From Ornithinimicrobium faecis (lineage in GTDB: Bacteria > Actinomycetota > Actinomycetes > Actinomycetales > Dermatophilaceae): 64,000 nt of DNA. Within the stretch, counting starts at the first letter, position 1, and each line of letters begins with the position of its first letter. This document shows positions 46,723 through 55,951 of this stretch, in pieces. Both the position numbers and the translations under genes were made by a program. Location of the stretch: the NCBI RefSeq assembly GCF_023923225.1, contig NZ_CP099489.1:2790001-2854000 (forward strand), in the 5' to 3' direction. The notes below the pieces were generated by a model. The model was not told the DNA's origin. It made no database searches and worked only from the letters and a program-made list of their open reading frames with translations.

Positions 46723-48132
46723 TCACGCCCGTCGCGCCAGCGGGACCATCAGCAGGGCGAGCAGGCCAAGTCCACCGTAGATCCCGGCAGAGGCCATCAC
46801 CCGCTGGTCGGGCGCCGCCACCACCCAGGCGATCGCGGAGGCGGTCACCGTGGCCACCAGAGCAGTCCCGATCGCCTCGGCCATGACCAGGGCCTGTGCC
46901 GCGACGCTCGTCCCGATGCCGTCCGGCTCGGCCGGTTCGTCGAGCACCCGGTTGAGCGTGTCGACATAGCTCAGCCCCATCCCGGCGCCACTGAGCGTCC
47001 AGCCGAGCAGATGCAGCTCCCACCCGACCCCGGAACCGGCCACAAGCGACAGCGCCAGGGTCGCAAACCCCGTGGCAAGCAGTGCAGCAGAACCCGCGAC
47101 CCGCCAGCGGTATGCCGTGGCGCGCCTGGCCGGCCACCGTCCACAGACCACTCCGAGGACAGACCAGGCGACCCCACCGGCGCCCAGCAGGAGGGCCAGG
47201 TCACCGGCGTCGCGGCCGAGCAGGTCGTGGGCGGTGATGGCCACGACGGCGTGGCCGCCGAAGTAGACCGCGCACAACAGGCCCATCAGCAGGATCGCCG
47301 CGGGTCGCCCGGCGCGGGCTCGGAACGTGCCGCCCGGCAGGATCCGGGCGGCGGCCATCAGCACCAGGACGACACCGGCCCCGGCCACGACCGTGCCTGG
47401 CAGGGACGTGCCCCAGAGGGAGACCAGGGTGATGCCCCCGGCCAGGCCAAGGGCCGGCAACAACCTGAGCGGCTCCCGGCCTCCCTGCTCGGCCCGGTCG
47501 AGTTCACGCAGGCGGAGGATCACCACCGCCCGCGCGGCCAGGAAGAGCGGGAGGTAGGCGACCAGCGCCCACCGCCACCCGATCACCGAAGCCGCCCATC
47601 CGGCATACACCGGTCCGACCACCGACGCGACCAGCCAGACCAGCGCATAGCCCGCCAGGACCAGCCTCCGCCAGCTCGGGGGCAGGGCCGTGGCCAGGGC
47701 AGACAACGAGACCGTCATCAGGGCACCGGCGGCCAGGGCTGCCAGCACGCGCCCGGACAGGAACAACGTGAAGGTGGGTGCGAGCGCGCTCAGCACGCCC
47801 CCGGCCACGACCACCGGGGTGAGCCAGGCCAGCATCCGGGCTGCTGGCCAGCGGGACAACAACGCTGCCCCCAGCGGCATGGTCAGGAACATCGCGGCCT
47901 CCGTGGAGGCCACGAGCAGGCCGTATCCGTCCTGAGCCTGCAGGTCGTGAGCCATCAGCGGCGTGATGGTGGTGGTCAGGTAGGACTGACAGGCTGCCAC
48001 CAGCTCGACCATGAGCAGGGCCGCCGCCAGGGTGGCCGCTGCGGCGCCGCCGGGGCGCGACCCGGATCCGTCAGCAGCAGTGCTGCCGCCAGCAGGGCGG
48101 TCGGTGGAGCGGTCAGTGGAACGGAAGATCAC
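46723..48132 (-). CDS. Major facilitator superfamily transporter
   Basis: A 469-residue membrane transporter with twelve or more hydrophobic helices. N-terminal half includes the MFS-like GRVLAALAAGALMTVSL and the loop ALPPSWRRLVLAGYAL; the first 35 residues are a Ser/Thr/Gly/Asp-rich cytoplasmic tail. It looks like a drug/H+ antiporter-type exporter, although no motif pins the substrate. GTG 48132 follows a TAGCAT box six bases upstream. It separates cdsA from rlmN, so it may be an insertion in the backbone. Confidence 0.87.
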   Translation of the reverse strand: MIFRSTDRSTDRPAGGSTAADGSGSRPGGAAAATLAAALLMVELVAACQSYLTTTITPLMAHDLQAQDGYGLLVASTEAAMFLTMPLGAALLSRWPAARMLAWLTPVVVAGGVLSALAPTFTLFLSGRVLAALAAGALMTVSLSALATALPPSWRRLVLAGYALVWLVASVVGPVYAGWAASVIGWRWALVAYLPLFLAARAVVILRLRELDRAEQGGREPLRLLPALGLAGGITLVSLWGTSLPGTVVAGAGVVLVLMAAARILPGGTFRARAGRPAAILLMGLLCAVYFGGHAVVAITAHDLLGRDAGDLALLLGAGGVAWSVLGVVCGRWPARRATAYRWRVAGSAALLATGFATLALSLVAGSGVGWELHLLGWTLSGAGMGLSYVDTLNRVLDEPAEPDGIGTSVAAQALVMAEAIGTALVATVTASAIAWVVAAPDQRVMASAGIYGGLGLLALLMVPLARRA

Positions 48133-48138
48133 ACCAGA

Positions 48139-48153
48139 ATGCTAGCACTCTAG
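48139..48153 (-). promoter_or_regulatory. -10 box and palindrome before the MFS gene
   Basis: On the minus strand TAGCAT (48144-48139) ends six bases before GTG 48132. It overlaps the palindrome CTAG-AGTG-CTAG (48153-48142), a possible operator, all within the 30-base gap after cdsA. Confidence 0.45.
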
Positions 48154-48162
48154 TTTGCTGTC

Positions 48163-49041
48163 TTACGTAGGGACCAGGATCCCGAGCAGCAGCCAGCACA
48201 ACGGTGCGGTGATCAGCAGCGAATCGAGCCGGTCCATCAGTCCACCGTGCCCGGGGAGCAGGTTGCCCATGTCCTTGATGCCCAGGTCGCGTTTGAGGGT
48301 GGACTCGGACAGGTCGCCAATGGTGGCGAAGAAGGCCAGCGGCACACCCAGCAGAGCACCGGCCCACCAGTCTCCACCGAGCAGCAGGGGCACGCTGATC
48401 GCCCCGGCCAACGCGCTGGTCGCCAGGGAGCCGGCGAAACCCTCCCAGGACTTTTTGGGGCTGATCGAGGGTGCCATCGGGTGCTTGCCGAACAGCACGC
48501 CCACGGCATAGCCGCCGATGTCGCTCATCGTCGTCAGCAGCGCATAGACGATGATGCGCTGGCCACCGTCCGGGGAGTCGATCAACAGCGCCGCAAAGCT
48601 GGCGAGCAGCGCCACGTAGGTCACGATGAAGACGCCCCCGGCAATGTCTCGGATGGCGCGAGTGGGTCCCTCGAGCGCCCGCCAGACCAGGATCGAGAGG
48701 CAGACCAACCCGTAGCCCACCACGAGAGCGTCGCTGCCCCACACATAGGCCATAGGGACCAGGGCTGCCCCGAGCAGGACAGGGATGAGCGGCGGGTTGA
48801 TCCGGCCGGCACGCAGCGCGGTGGTCATCTCCAACGACCCGATCACCACCACCACGGTGACCACGGCCACGAACGAGGGCGGGAGGAACAGCGCCGTGAC
48901 GACAATCAGCGACCCCAGAGTGACGCCCACGCCGATCGCGGCCGGGAGATTCCGACCGGCTCGCGACGGCACTGAGCCCGTCGCAGTCTCGGGGTGCCGC
49001 TGCCGTGCCCGGTGGGCTCGACGCGACGTCGCGTCCATCAT
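48163..49041 (-). CDS. cdsA: Phosphatidate cytidylyltransferase
   Basis: CdsA makes CDP-diacylglycerol from CTP and phosphatidic acid in the membrane. The 292-residue protein has about eight helices and the C-terminal CDS signature, with GDLSESTLKRDLGIKD then NLLPGHGGLMDRLDS. The first 35 residues are a basic, charged tail. It follows frr by 22 bases, as in many bacteria. Confidence 0.95.
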   Translation of the reverse strand: MMDATSRRAHRARQRHPETATGSVPSRAGRNLPAAIGVGVTLGSLIVVTALFLPPSFVAVVTVVVVIGSLEMTTALRAGRINPPLIPVLLGAALVPMAYVWGSDALVVGYGLVCLSILVWRALEGPTRAIRDIAGGVFIVTYVALLASFAALLIDSPDGGQRIIVYALLTTMSDIGGYAVGVLFGKHPMAPSISPKKSWEGFAGSLATSALAGAISVPLLLGGDWWAGALLGVPLAFFATIGDLSESTLKRDLGIKDMGNLLPGHGGLMDRLDSLLITAPLCWLLLGILVPT

Positions 49042-49063
49042 GGTTCCTCGGGTTCGCTGGTCC

Positions 49064-49630
49064 TCAGACCTCCATCAACTCGGCTTCCTTGAGCTTGAGG
49101 ACCTCGTCGATCTGCTCGACGTACTTCTTGGTGGTTGCCTCGATCTCTTTCTCGGATCGGGTGCCCTCGTCCTCGCCGATGTCGCCGTCCTTGACGGCCT
49201 TGGAGATGGCGTCCATCGTGGCGCGGCGCACGTTGCGCACCGAGACCTTGGCGTCCTCACCCTTGGTGCGCGCCAGCTTGATGTATTCCTTGCGGCGGTC
49301 CTCGGTCAGCTGCGGCATGACGATCCGGATCGCGTTGCCGTCATCGCTCGGGTTGAGCTGGAGCTCGCCCTCGCGCAGCACCTTCTCGATGTTGGACATG
49401 GCACCCTTGTCGAACGGGGTGATCAGGACCGTGCGGGCGTCCGGGATCTGGAACGACGCGAGCTGCTGCAGCGGTGTCGGGGCACCGTAGTAGTCGACGG
49501 TCAGTTTGTTGAACATGCTCGGGTGGGCTCGGCCGGTCCGGATCGTGGCCATGTCGTCACGGGCCACCTCGACGGCCTTGCCCATCTTCTCCTCGGCCTC
49601 CATGACGGCCATCTCGATCGCTTCAGACAT
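49064..49630 (-). CDS. frr: Ribosome recycling factor
   Basis: RRF with EF-G splits post-termination ribosomes. The 188-residue protein has the usual length and landmarks: RTGRAHPSMFNKLTVDYYGA, TPLQQLASFQIPDARTVLIT, and the helical C-terminus KKYVEQIDEVLKLKEAELMEV-type end. It lies between pyrH and cdsA, the classical order. Confidence 0.97.
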   Translation of the reverse strand: MSEAIEMAVMEAEEKMGKAVEVARDDMATIRTGRAHPSMFNKLTVDYYGAPTPLQQLASFQIPDARTVLITPFDKGAMSNIEKVLREGELQLNPSDDGNAIRIVMPQLTEDRRKEYIKLARTKGEDAKVSVRNVRRATMDAISKAVKDGDIGEDEGTRSEKEIEATTKKYVEQIDEVLKLKEAELMEV

Positions 49631-49703
49631 CAGCTCGTGCTCCTTGTCGTCGGTGCGCCCGGTGGTGGCGCGGGTCCTGGGTCAGGCTGCTCGGGTCGGG
49701 CGC

Positions 49704-50519
49704 TCAGTCAGCGGAGACCAGTGTGCCGATCTTCTCACCACGCAGGGCGCGGGTGATGCTGTCCTCGCCGCCCATGCCGAAGACCAGCATGTCCAGCCGG
49801 TTCTCCATGCACAGGCTGAACGCCGCCGCATCGATCACCTTGAGGTTGCTGGCGAGGGCGTCGGCATAGGTCAGGGTGTCGAGCTTGACCGCGTCCGGAT
49901 CGGTGCGCGGGTCAGCTGTGTAGACGCCGTCGACACCGTGCTTGCTCATCAGCACGACGTCACAGTGGATCTCCAGGGCGCGCTGGGCGGAGACCGTGTC
50001 GGTGGAGAAATAGGGCATGCCGGCGCCGGCACCGAAGATGACCACCCGACCCTTTTCCAGGTGGCGGATGGCGCGGCGCGGGATGTAGGGCTCAGCGACC
50101 TGGCCCATCGTGATGGCGGTCTGCACGCGGGTGGGGATGCCCTCCTTCTCCAGGTAGTCCTGAAGGGCCAGGCAGTTCATCACCGTCCCGAGCATGCCCA
50201 TGTAGTCGGCGCGGGCACGGTCCATGCCGCGCTGCTGCAGTTGGGCGCCGCGGAAGAAGTTGCCACCGCCCATCACCACGGCGATCTGGACGCCCTCGCG
50301 GGCTGCGCGAGCGATCTGGTGGGCAATGCCCTTGACGACATCGGGGTCCAGGCCCACACTGCCGCCGCCAAACGCCTCCCCAGAGAGCTTCAGCAGCACG
50401 CGGCGGCCGGGCTCCGCACCCTCAGGGGCGTCGTCCAGTGGCTCACTGACCGGGTCGCTCAACGGGTCACTGACCGTCGGCGGGAACACTTCGTGGGTGG
50501 TGGTTAGGCGCTCGGACAC
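49704..50519 (-). CDS. pyrH: Uridylate (UMP) kinase
   Basis: PyrH phosphorylates UMP to UDP. The 271-residue protein has the core start [14 protein letters not shown], the nucleotide loop [13 protein letters not shown], and [16 protein letters not shown] 50519 is chosen because AGGAGG lies four to five bases upstream. About 37 residues precede the usual start of the family; they contain an acidic repeat ([13 protein letters not shown]) encoded by imperfect DNA repeats, probably unstructured. The alternative would be a shorter form, but no good start codon occurs at the core. Confidence 0.95.
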   Translation of the reverse strand: MSERLTTTHEVFPPTVSDPLSDPVSEPLDDAPEGAEPGRRVLLKLSGEAFGGGSVGLDPDVVKGIAHQIARAAREGVQIAVVMGGGNFFRGAQLQQRGMDRARADYMGMLGTVMNCLALQDYLEKEGIPTRVQTAITMGQVAEPYIPRRAIRHLEKGRVVIFGAGAGMPYFSTDTVSAQRALEIHCDVVLMSKHGVDGVYTADPRTDPDAVKLDTLTYADALASNLKVIDAAAFSLCMENRLDMLVFGMGGEDSITRALRGEKIGTLVSAD

Positions 50520-50619
50520 GAAGCCTCCTGTGGTTCTGCAGCGGTCAGGGGTCGCTCGATCCTGCCATACCCGGGCGACTGCGCCCCATTTCGGCTGGTG
50601 GATGACACGCTCGTCGGCC

Positions 50620-51354
50620 TCAGAAGGCCAGTCGCCAGGCCAGGGACCCGAACAGCACACCGAGACCATTGGTCGCCCAATGCATCCCGATGCTCGCCAG
50701 GACACTGCCGCTGCGTCGGCGCAGCTCGCCGGCCACCAGACCACCCACCGCGGTGAACAGCACCGTGCCCACGATCAGGGCGGCGGTCGCGTAGGCACCG
50801 AGGTTGGAGAACACGGAGGAGATCGCGGCATTGCCGGTGGCCGACGCCGAGGCCGGGATCACGTGCCACAGGCCAAAGAGCAGCGACGAGCCCAACAGCA
50901 CCTGCCACATGCGTGCGTGCCGCGCGAGCATGCCCCACAGCACCGAGCGGAAGGCGACCTCCTCGAGCAGGACCGTGCCAAGCGGGATCAGCACGAAGGC
51001 GGTCAGCAGGATGCTCGCCGGGGGCAGGTGATAACGGACGTCGAGGAAGGCCGAGCGAGTCGCTGGGAGCAGGACCCCGACGAGATAGACGACCGCGACC
51101 GCGGCAATGACGCCCCCGCCCCACCGCAGACCTGCGGCATGGGTGCTGCGGGCCAGTCCGAGCTGGCGCCAGCTGAGTCCAGAGGCGCGAGCGAAGGCGA
51201 TCAGGGCCAGGGCGCCCACCGGTCCGAGCCACAGCGAGTCCCAGCCGAGCAGGTGGTTGGCCAGGTTCAGTCCGAGCAGACCCAACACCACGGTGATCGT
51301 GGCAGCCGGGGCGAACAGCTGCCGGACTGCGGGCTCTGCCATCGCGTGACTCAT
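50620..51354 (-). CDS. CPBP-family intramembrane metalloprotease
   Basis: A 244-residue membrane protein of the CAAX protease/bacteriocin-processing (Abi) family. The active site is spread over [12 protein letters not shown] (EExxxR), FGLWHV (FxxxH) and [10 protein letters not shown] (HxxxN). Six to eight helices. Start ATG 51354 is a choice; a TAATCT box ends eight bases upstream and no ribosome binding site is seen, so a leaderless mRNA is possible. ATG 51342 is another option. It breaks the tsf-pyrH pair found in most relatives. Confidence 0.85.
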   Translation of the reverse strand: MSHAMAEPAVRQLFAPAATITVVLGLLGLNLANHLLGWDSLWLGPVGALALIAFARASGLSWRQLGLARSTHAAGLRWGGGVIAAVAVVYLVGVLLPATRSAFLDVRYHLPPASILLTAFVLIPLGTVLLEEVAFRSVLWGMLARHARMWQVLLGSSLLFGLWHVIPASASATGNAAISSVFSNLGAYATAALIVGTVLFTAVGGLVAGELRRRSGSVLASIGMHWATNGLGVLFGSLAWRLAF

Positions 51355-51402
51355 CGCAAGGCAGATTACCGGGAGAGGGCGACTGGACCGAACCACAGCA
51401 CG

Positions 51403-51447
51403 ATGCCGTGAGGCCGGGCCCCGAAGGGAAACCCGGCCTCACGGCAT
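51403..51447 (-). terminator. Terminator of the rpsB-tsf operon
   Basis: ATGCCGTGAGGCCGGG (51403-51418) and CCCGGCCTCACGGCAT (51432-51447), sixteen perfect pairs around a 13-base loop, 23 bases after the tsf stop. No U-tract. Confidence 0.88.
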
Positions 51448-51469
51448 ACGGAACTGGAGTGCGTCAGGC

Positions 51470-52297
51470 TCAGATGCCGACCTTGAAGCGGGCGAAGGCG
51501 GTGACCTCCGCGCCGCCGTCCTTGGCGACCTGGGCGACCGACTTCTTCGGGTCCTTGGCGAACGGCTGGTCGAGCAGCACGTTCTCCTTGAAGAAGCCGT
51601 TGACGCGGCCCTCGACGATCTTGGGCAGCGCCTGCTCGGGCTTGCCCTCCTCGCGAGCGGTCTCCTCGGCGATCCGGCGCTCGTTGGCGACGGTGTCCGC
51701 GTCGACCTCATCACGGGTGAGGACAGTCGGGCTGAACGCCGCGATGTGCATCGCGATGTCACGGGCGGTCTGCTCGTCACCACCGGCGGTCGCCACCAGC
51801 ACACCGATCTGCGCGGGCAGGTCGGGGCTGGTCTTGTGCAGGTAGGAGACGACCTGGTCACCCTCGAGGCGGGCGACACGGCGGATCTCGATCTTCTCGC
51901 CGATGGTCGCGTTGGCCTCGTCGATGACCGCCTGGACGCTCTTGCCGTCGAGGTCGCTGGCCAGCAGCGCCTCGGCGTCAGCGGCGCCGGTGGTCACGGC
52001 CTGGGCCAGCACCTTGTCGGCCAGCTCGACGAACCTCTCGCCCTTGGCGACGAAGTCGGTCTCGCAGTTGATCTCGACCAGGGTGCCGACGTTGCCGTCG
52101 ACGTGGGCGGCGACCAGGCCGTTGGAGGCCGAACGGCCCTCGCGCTTGGTCACGCCCTTCAGGCCCTTGACCCGCAGGATCTCGGTCGCCTTGGTGGCAT
52201 CGCCCTCGGCCTCGTCCAGGGCCTTCTTGACGTCCATCATGCCGGCGCCCGTCGACTCGCGCAGGGCCTTGATGTCAGCGGCGGTGTAGTTCGCCAT
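51470..52297 (-). CDS. tsf: Translation elongation factor Ts
   Basis: EF-Ts recycles EF-Tu by releasing GDP. The 275-residue protein has the N-terminal UBA-like YTAADIKALRESTGAGMMD, VKKALDEAEGD, LVEINCETDFVAKGERF (the core EF-Ts motif) and NVLLDQPFAKDPKKSV. It follows rpsB by 51 bases with AAGGAG ahead of the ATG. Confidence 0.97.
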   Translation of the reverse strand: MANYTAADIKALRESTGAGMMDVKKALDEAEGDATKATEILRVKGLKGVTKREGRSASNGLVAAHVDGNVGTLVEINCETDFVAKGERFVELADKVLAQAVTTGAADAEALLASDLDGKSVQAVIDEANATIGEKIEIRRVARLEGDQVVSYLHKTSPDLPAQIGVLVATAGGDEQTARDIAMHIAAFSPTVLTRDEVDADTVANERRIAEETAREEGKPEQALPKIVEGRVNGFFKENVLLDQPFAKDPKKSVAQVAKDGGAEVTAFARFKVGI

Positions 52298-52348
52298 GGA
52301 TCGGGTTCGCTCCTTCGTCAGGGAACTTCGTGGATGGGTGTGTGCGGC

Positions 52349-53323
52349 TCAGGACTGCTCGGCCGGTGCGGCCTGGTCCTCGGTCGCCTCAGCAGCGGGG
52401 GCCTCAGCCGGAGCCTCGGCCGGAGCCTCAGCGGTCTCGGTGGCGGCCTCAGCCGGAGCCTCAGCAGTCTCCGTGGCGGTGGCCTCAGCAGCCGGAGCCT
52501 CCGGAGCCGGGGTCTCGGCAGCCTCCGCCGCGGGGGCAGCAGCCTGCTCACCCTCGGAGCCGGAGAGCAGCTCGCGCTCCCACTCGGCCATCGGCTCAGC
52601 CGGAGCGGCGCCCTCCTCGGAGGTGCCACCGCCCGCGCGGGACATCAGGCCGTCGGCGACCGCGTCGGCCATGACGCGCGTCAGCAGCGCAACCGAGCGG
52701 ATGGCGTCGTCGTTGCCGGGCACCTTGTAGTCGACCTCGTCCGGGTCGCAGTTGGTGTCCAGGATCGCGATGACCGGCACGCCGAGCTTGCGAGCCTCGG
52801 TGACGGCCAGGTGCTCCTTCTTGGTGTCGACAACCCACACGGCCGAGGGAACCTTGCCCATGTCGCGGATGCCGCCCAGGGTGCGGTCGAGCTTCTCGAA
52901 CTCGCGGCGCATCATCAGGAGTTCCTTCTTGGTGTGACCGGAACCGGCCACCGCGTCGAAGTCGATCTCCTCGAGCTCCTTGAGGCGGCTCAGCCGCTTG
53001 GAGACCGTCTGGAAGTTGGTGAGCATGCCGCCCAGCCAGCGGTGGTTCACGTAGGGCATGCCGACGCGGGTCGCCTGCTCGGCGATGGCCTCCTGGGCCT
53101 GCTTCTTGGTGCCGACGAACAGGATGGTGCCACCGTGGGCGACCGTCTGCTTGACGAAGTCGTAGGCCTCGTTGAGGTAGGTCAGCGACTGCTGGAGGTC
53201 AATGATGTAGATGCCATTGCGCTCGGTCATGATGAAGCGCTTCATCTTGGGGTTCCAGCGACGGGTCTGGTGCCCGAAGTGGACGCCGCTCTCGAGGAGC
53301 TGGCGCATGGTGACGACGGCCAT
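52349..53323 (-). CDS. rpsB: 30S ribosomal protein S2
   Basis: S2 binds the head of the 30S subunit. The 324-residue protein starts [20 protein letters not shown] and carries [26 protein letters not shown] and [17 protein letters not shown] motifs. It is longer than standard S2 (about 240-280): the last 70 residues are an Ala/Glu/Pro/Thr repeat, an acidic disordered tail. ATG 53323 was chosen because the conserved N-terminus begins there. Confidence 0.97.
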   Translation of the reverse strand: MAVVTMRQLLESGVHFGHQTRRWNPKMKRFIMTERNGIYIIDLQQSLTYLNEAYDFVKQTVAHGGTILFVGTKKQAQEAIAEQATRVGMPYVNHRWLGGMLTNFQTVSKRLSRLKELEEIDFDAVAGSGHTKKELLMMRREFEKLDRTLGGIRDMGKVPSAVWVVDTKKEHLAVTEARKLGVPVIAILDTNCDPDEVDYKVPGNDDAIRSVALLTRVMADAVADGLMSRAGGGTSEEGAAPAEPMAEWERELLSGSEGEQAAAPAAEAAETPAPEAPAAEATATETAEAPAEAATETAEAPAEAPAEAPAAEATEDQAAPAEQS

Positions 53324-53460
53324 GCCGAGGTCTCGCTTTCTTCTAGGGTGCAGTTGTCTCCTGGCACGGGCGACGTCCTCCACCCGACCCCCATGGAGGG
53401 GACGGGACCGCGGAGGCGCGTCCCGGCATACCTGGCCTGGGACCGAAGGTCTCAGGTGGT
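53324..53460 (-). promoter_or_regulatory. rpsB upstream leader with three stem-loops
   Basis: Hairpins CCTCCA/TGGAGG (53377-53399), CGGGAC/GTCCCG (53403-53425) and CCTGGGACC/GGTCTCAGG (53436-53456, one mismatch). Ribosomal-protein leaders often carry autoregulatory structure; a role here is inference. The region lies between rpsB and the divergent aminotransferase gene. Confidence 0.4.
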
Positions 53461-53537
53461 GGGCCGGTGAGCTCGTGCGCGAATTCGTCCGGCGCGCTCG
53501 CAAGCGGGCACACCACACGTGTCATTCATTCTACGGC

Positions 53538-53543
53538 TACGGT
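53538..53543 (+). promoter_or_regulatory. -10 box for leaderless aminotransferase mRNA
   Basis: TACGGT, seven bases before ATG 53551, without a ribosome binding site. Confidence 0.5.
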
Positions 53544-53550
53544 CGGTGAC

Positions 53551-54711
53551 ATGCGAAATCCCCTCGTGACACGGATGACCGGCTTCGGCTCGACGATCTT
53601 TGCGGAGATGACTCAGGCCGCGCTGCGCTATGACGCGGTGAACCTCGGGCAGGGTTTCCCGGACACCGACGGGCCCCAGGAACTGCTCGACATCGCTCGT
53701 GAGTCGATCGCCTCTGGTCTCAACCAGTATTCCCCCGCGATCGGCATGCCCGTGCTGCGCGAGGCGGTTGCTGCGCACCAAGAGCGGTTCTATGGCATCA
53801 CCGTCGACCCGGACACCGAGGTGCTGGTCACGGTGGGGGCGACCGAGGCCATCGCCGCCTCGATCCTGGCCCTCGTCGAGCCCGGCGAGGAGGTGGTGAC
53901 CTTCGAGCCGTTCTACGACTCGTATGCCGCCTCGATTGCCCTCGCCGGAGGGGTGCGCCGCACAGTCCCCCTCCGCTTCCCCGACCTAGCCGTTGACGAG
54001 GCCGCTCTGCGCGCGGCGTTCGGGCCGAAGACCCGGGCGGTCCTGCTGAACACACCGCACAACCCGACGGGCAAGGTCTTCACGCGCGCCGAGTTGGAGC
54101 TGGTGGCCGAGCTGGCCCGCGAGCACGATGCGGTGGTGATCTCCGACGAGGTCTATGAGCACCTCACCTTCGACGGGACGACGCACATCCCGATCGCGAC
54201 CCTGCCGGGGATGGCCGAGCGGACCCTAACCATCAGCTCCGGGGGCAAGACCTTCTCCGTCACCGGCTGGAAGGTCGGCTGGGTGCACGGTCCCGGCGAG
54301 CTGGTCGCGGCGGTGCGTGCGGTCAAGCAGTTCCTGACCTTCGTCGGCTCCGGGCCGTTCCAACCGGCCGTCGCCCACGGACTCTCCCTGCCGCCCGAGT
54401 TCTTCAGCGGCTTCGCTGCCGAGCTGCAGGCCAAGCGGGACGTGCTGGTTGAGGCGCTGACCGGTGCCGGACTGCCCGTCATGCCCTGCCAGGGCACCTA
54501 TTTCGTCATCGCCGACGCTGCTCCCCTGGGCGTCACGGATGCCGTCGAGTTCTGCCGACGCATGCCGGAAGAGGTCGGTGTCGTCGGCGTGCCCGTCTCG
54601 GCCTTCTGTGACACCACCGAGCCGGTGGCCACACTGGTGCGCTTTGCCTTCTGCAAGCGTGAGGAGGTGCTGCGCGAGGGCGCGCGCCGCCTGCAGGCGC
54701 TGAAGCAGTAG
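53551..54711 (+). CDS. PLP-dependent class I/II aminotransferase (DapC/KAT-like)
   Basis: A 386-residue enzyme. VNLGQGFPDTDGPQEL and SGLNQYSPAIGMPVLR at the start, the PLP-contacting VGATEAIAASI, NTPHNPTGKVF, VISDEVYEHL and SSGGKTFSVTGWKVGW with Schiff-base Lys233. It resembles N-succinyldiaminopimelate or kynurenine/glutamine-type aminotransferases; the specific donor is not readable. ATG 53551 is preferred over longer starts that would precede the TACGGT box. Confidence 0.9.
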   Translation: MRNPLVTRMTGFGSTIFAEMTQAALRYDAVNLGQGFPDTDGPQELLDIARESIASGLNQYSPAIGMPVLREAVAAHQERFYGITVDPDTEVLVTVGATEAIAASILALVEPGEEVVTFEPFYDSYAASIALAGGVRRTVPLRFPDLAVDEAALRAAFGPKTRAVLLNTPHNPTGKVFTRAELELVAELAREHDAVVISDEVYEHLTFDGTTHIPIATLPGMAERTLTISSGGKTFSVTGWKVGWVHGPGELVAAVRAVKQFLTFVGSGPFQPAVAHGLSLPPEFFSGFAAELQAKRDVLVEALTGAGLPVMPCQGTYFVIADAAPLGVTDAVEFCRRMPEEVGVVGVPVSAFCDTTEPVATLVRFAFCKREEVLREGARRLQALKQ

Positions 54712-54847
54712 CCACCCCGCATCGCCGGCGCGCCTCCGCCCCAGCGCGCCCCCGCCCCGGCGTGTCGCGCACAAGGGCCCGCGTGTCGTGCACCGTGCCG
54801 AGATCGTTGCGGCGTGTCCCGCGTTGGAGCCCCATGTTGGCAACGCC

Positions 54848-54897
54848 GATCCGGCACATCCTCGTCAGGCGCGATCCGGCACATCCTCGTCAGGCGC
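54848..54897. repeat. 25-base perfect tandem duplication at the xerC stop
   Basis: GATCCGGCACATCCTCGTCA plus GGCGC occurs twice without mismatch (54848-54872, 54873-54897). The second unit contains the TCA (TGA) stop codon of xerC. The duplication lies outside the coding sequence except for its last 8 bases. Confidence 0.9.
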
Positions 54898-55882
54898 GGG
54901 GGTGGGCCTGACGATAGGCCGCGCGCAGACGGTCGACCGAGACGTGGGTGTAGATCTGGGTGGTGGCCAGGCTGGCGTGACCGAGCATCTCCTGCACGGT
55001 CCGCAGGTCCGCCCCGCCCTCGAGCAGGTGAGTGGCGGCGCTGTGCCGCAGCCCGTGCGGTCCCAGGTCAGCAGCGTCGGGAAGGTGCGCCAGCAGTTCG
55101 TGGACGACGCTGCGCACCTGGCGTTGGTCCACGCGACGACCGCGCCGCCCCAGGAAGAGCGCGGGACCGGACTCGTTGGTGGCGAGCCGCGGTCGTCCCT
55201 CCTCCAGCCACGCGCGCAGGGCCTCGACGGCCGGGGCGCCGAAGGGCACAGTGCGTTCCTTGGCGCCCTTGCCGAGCACCCTCGCCACCTGCCCCGGCAG
55301 GTCCACGTCGTCCACGTCCAGCCCGGTGAGCTCGCCCACGCGCATGCCGCTGGCATAGAGCAGCTCCAGGATGGCGCGGTTGCGGTTGTGCACGGGGTCG
55401 TCGTCATCGGCGGCAACAGCAGCCAGGTCCATCAGGCTGTCTGCCTCAGCCTGTTTGAGCACACCCGGCAGGTGTCGCCCCTTGCTGGGTGCCCCCAGTC
55501 GCACAGCCGGGTCCTTCTCGATCCGACCCGTCTGCTTGGCCCAGCGCAGGAAGGTCCGTGCTGCGGCTGAGCGGCGCGCAATGGTTGACGACGCGGAGCC
55601 CTGTGCTGCCATCTCACCCAACCAGGTGCGAAGGTCACTCAGCGTGATGTCGGAGAGGCCGCTGACTCCGGCCGTGGCGAGCGCGTGTGACAGTGCGGTC
55701 ACGTCACCGACATAGGCCCGCACGGTGTGCTCAGAGCGGTTCCGTTCGGCGCTGAGGTGCCGTTGGAAAGCGTCCAGCACGTCGTCGTCGACCGCCCCCG
55801 GCGTCGGCTTGTGCACGCCTTGCCCCCCGCTCGTCACCTTCTCGCGGGGCTCTCGGCTCGGCTCCACAGCGGGCTGGTCCAT
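54890..55882 (-). CDS. xerC: Tyrosine recombinase XerC
   Basis: XerC with XerD resolves chromosome dimers at dif. The 330-residue protein has an N-terminal SAM-like core-binding domain and catalytic residues Arg in [13 protein letters not shown], Lys in [11 protein letters not shown]-x-x-R in [11 protein letters not shown], His in [12 protein letters not shown] and Tyr in that last motif. ATG 55882 is used; a GTG/ATG farther upstream gives a longer, charged N-terminus with less support. Its start region is duplicated at 57117-57175. Confidence 0.92.
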   Translation of the reverse strand: MDQPAVEPSREPREKVTSGGQGVHKPTPGAVDDDVLDAFQRHLSAERNRSEHTVRAYVGDVTALSHALATAGVSGLSDITLSDLRTWLGEMAAQGSASSTIARRSAAARTFLRWAKQTGRIEKDPAVRLGAPSKGRHLPGVLKQAEADSLMDLAAVAADDDDPVHNRNRAILELLYASGMRVGELTGLDVDDVDLPGQVARVLGKGAKERTVPFGAPAVEALRAWLEEGRPRLATNESGPALFLGRRGRRVDQRQVRSVVHELLAHLPDAADLGPHGLRHSAATHLLEGGADLRTVQEMLGHASLATTQIYTHVSVDRLRAAYRQAHPRA

Positions 55883-55923
55883 CCGACCACGGTGCCACGG
55901 ACACCCGCGAACACGGTGGAGGA
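55861..55923. repeat. Direct repeat copy A at the xerC start
   Basis: TGGTCCATCCGACCACGGTG then CCACGGACACCCGCGAACAC and GGTGGAGGA. A copy differing by about eight bases and small gaps lies at 57117-57175. This copy includes the xerC ATG. Confidence 0.8.
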
Positions 55924-55951
55924 CCCGCACGGTGGCGACGCGAACGAGCCG

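Noticed and set aside
51746..53470. 574-residue plus-strand open frame opposite tsf and rpsB
   Set aside because: Antisense of two ribosomal/translation genes; Gly/Leu/Val low complexity.
55861..55923. Chromosomal dif site beside xerC
   Set aside because: No 28-base dif-like arms; the sequence is a GC-rich direct repeat overlapping the xerC start.
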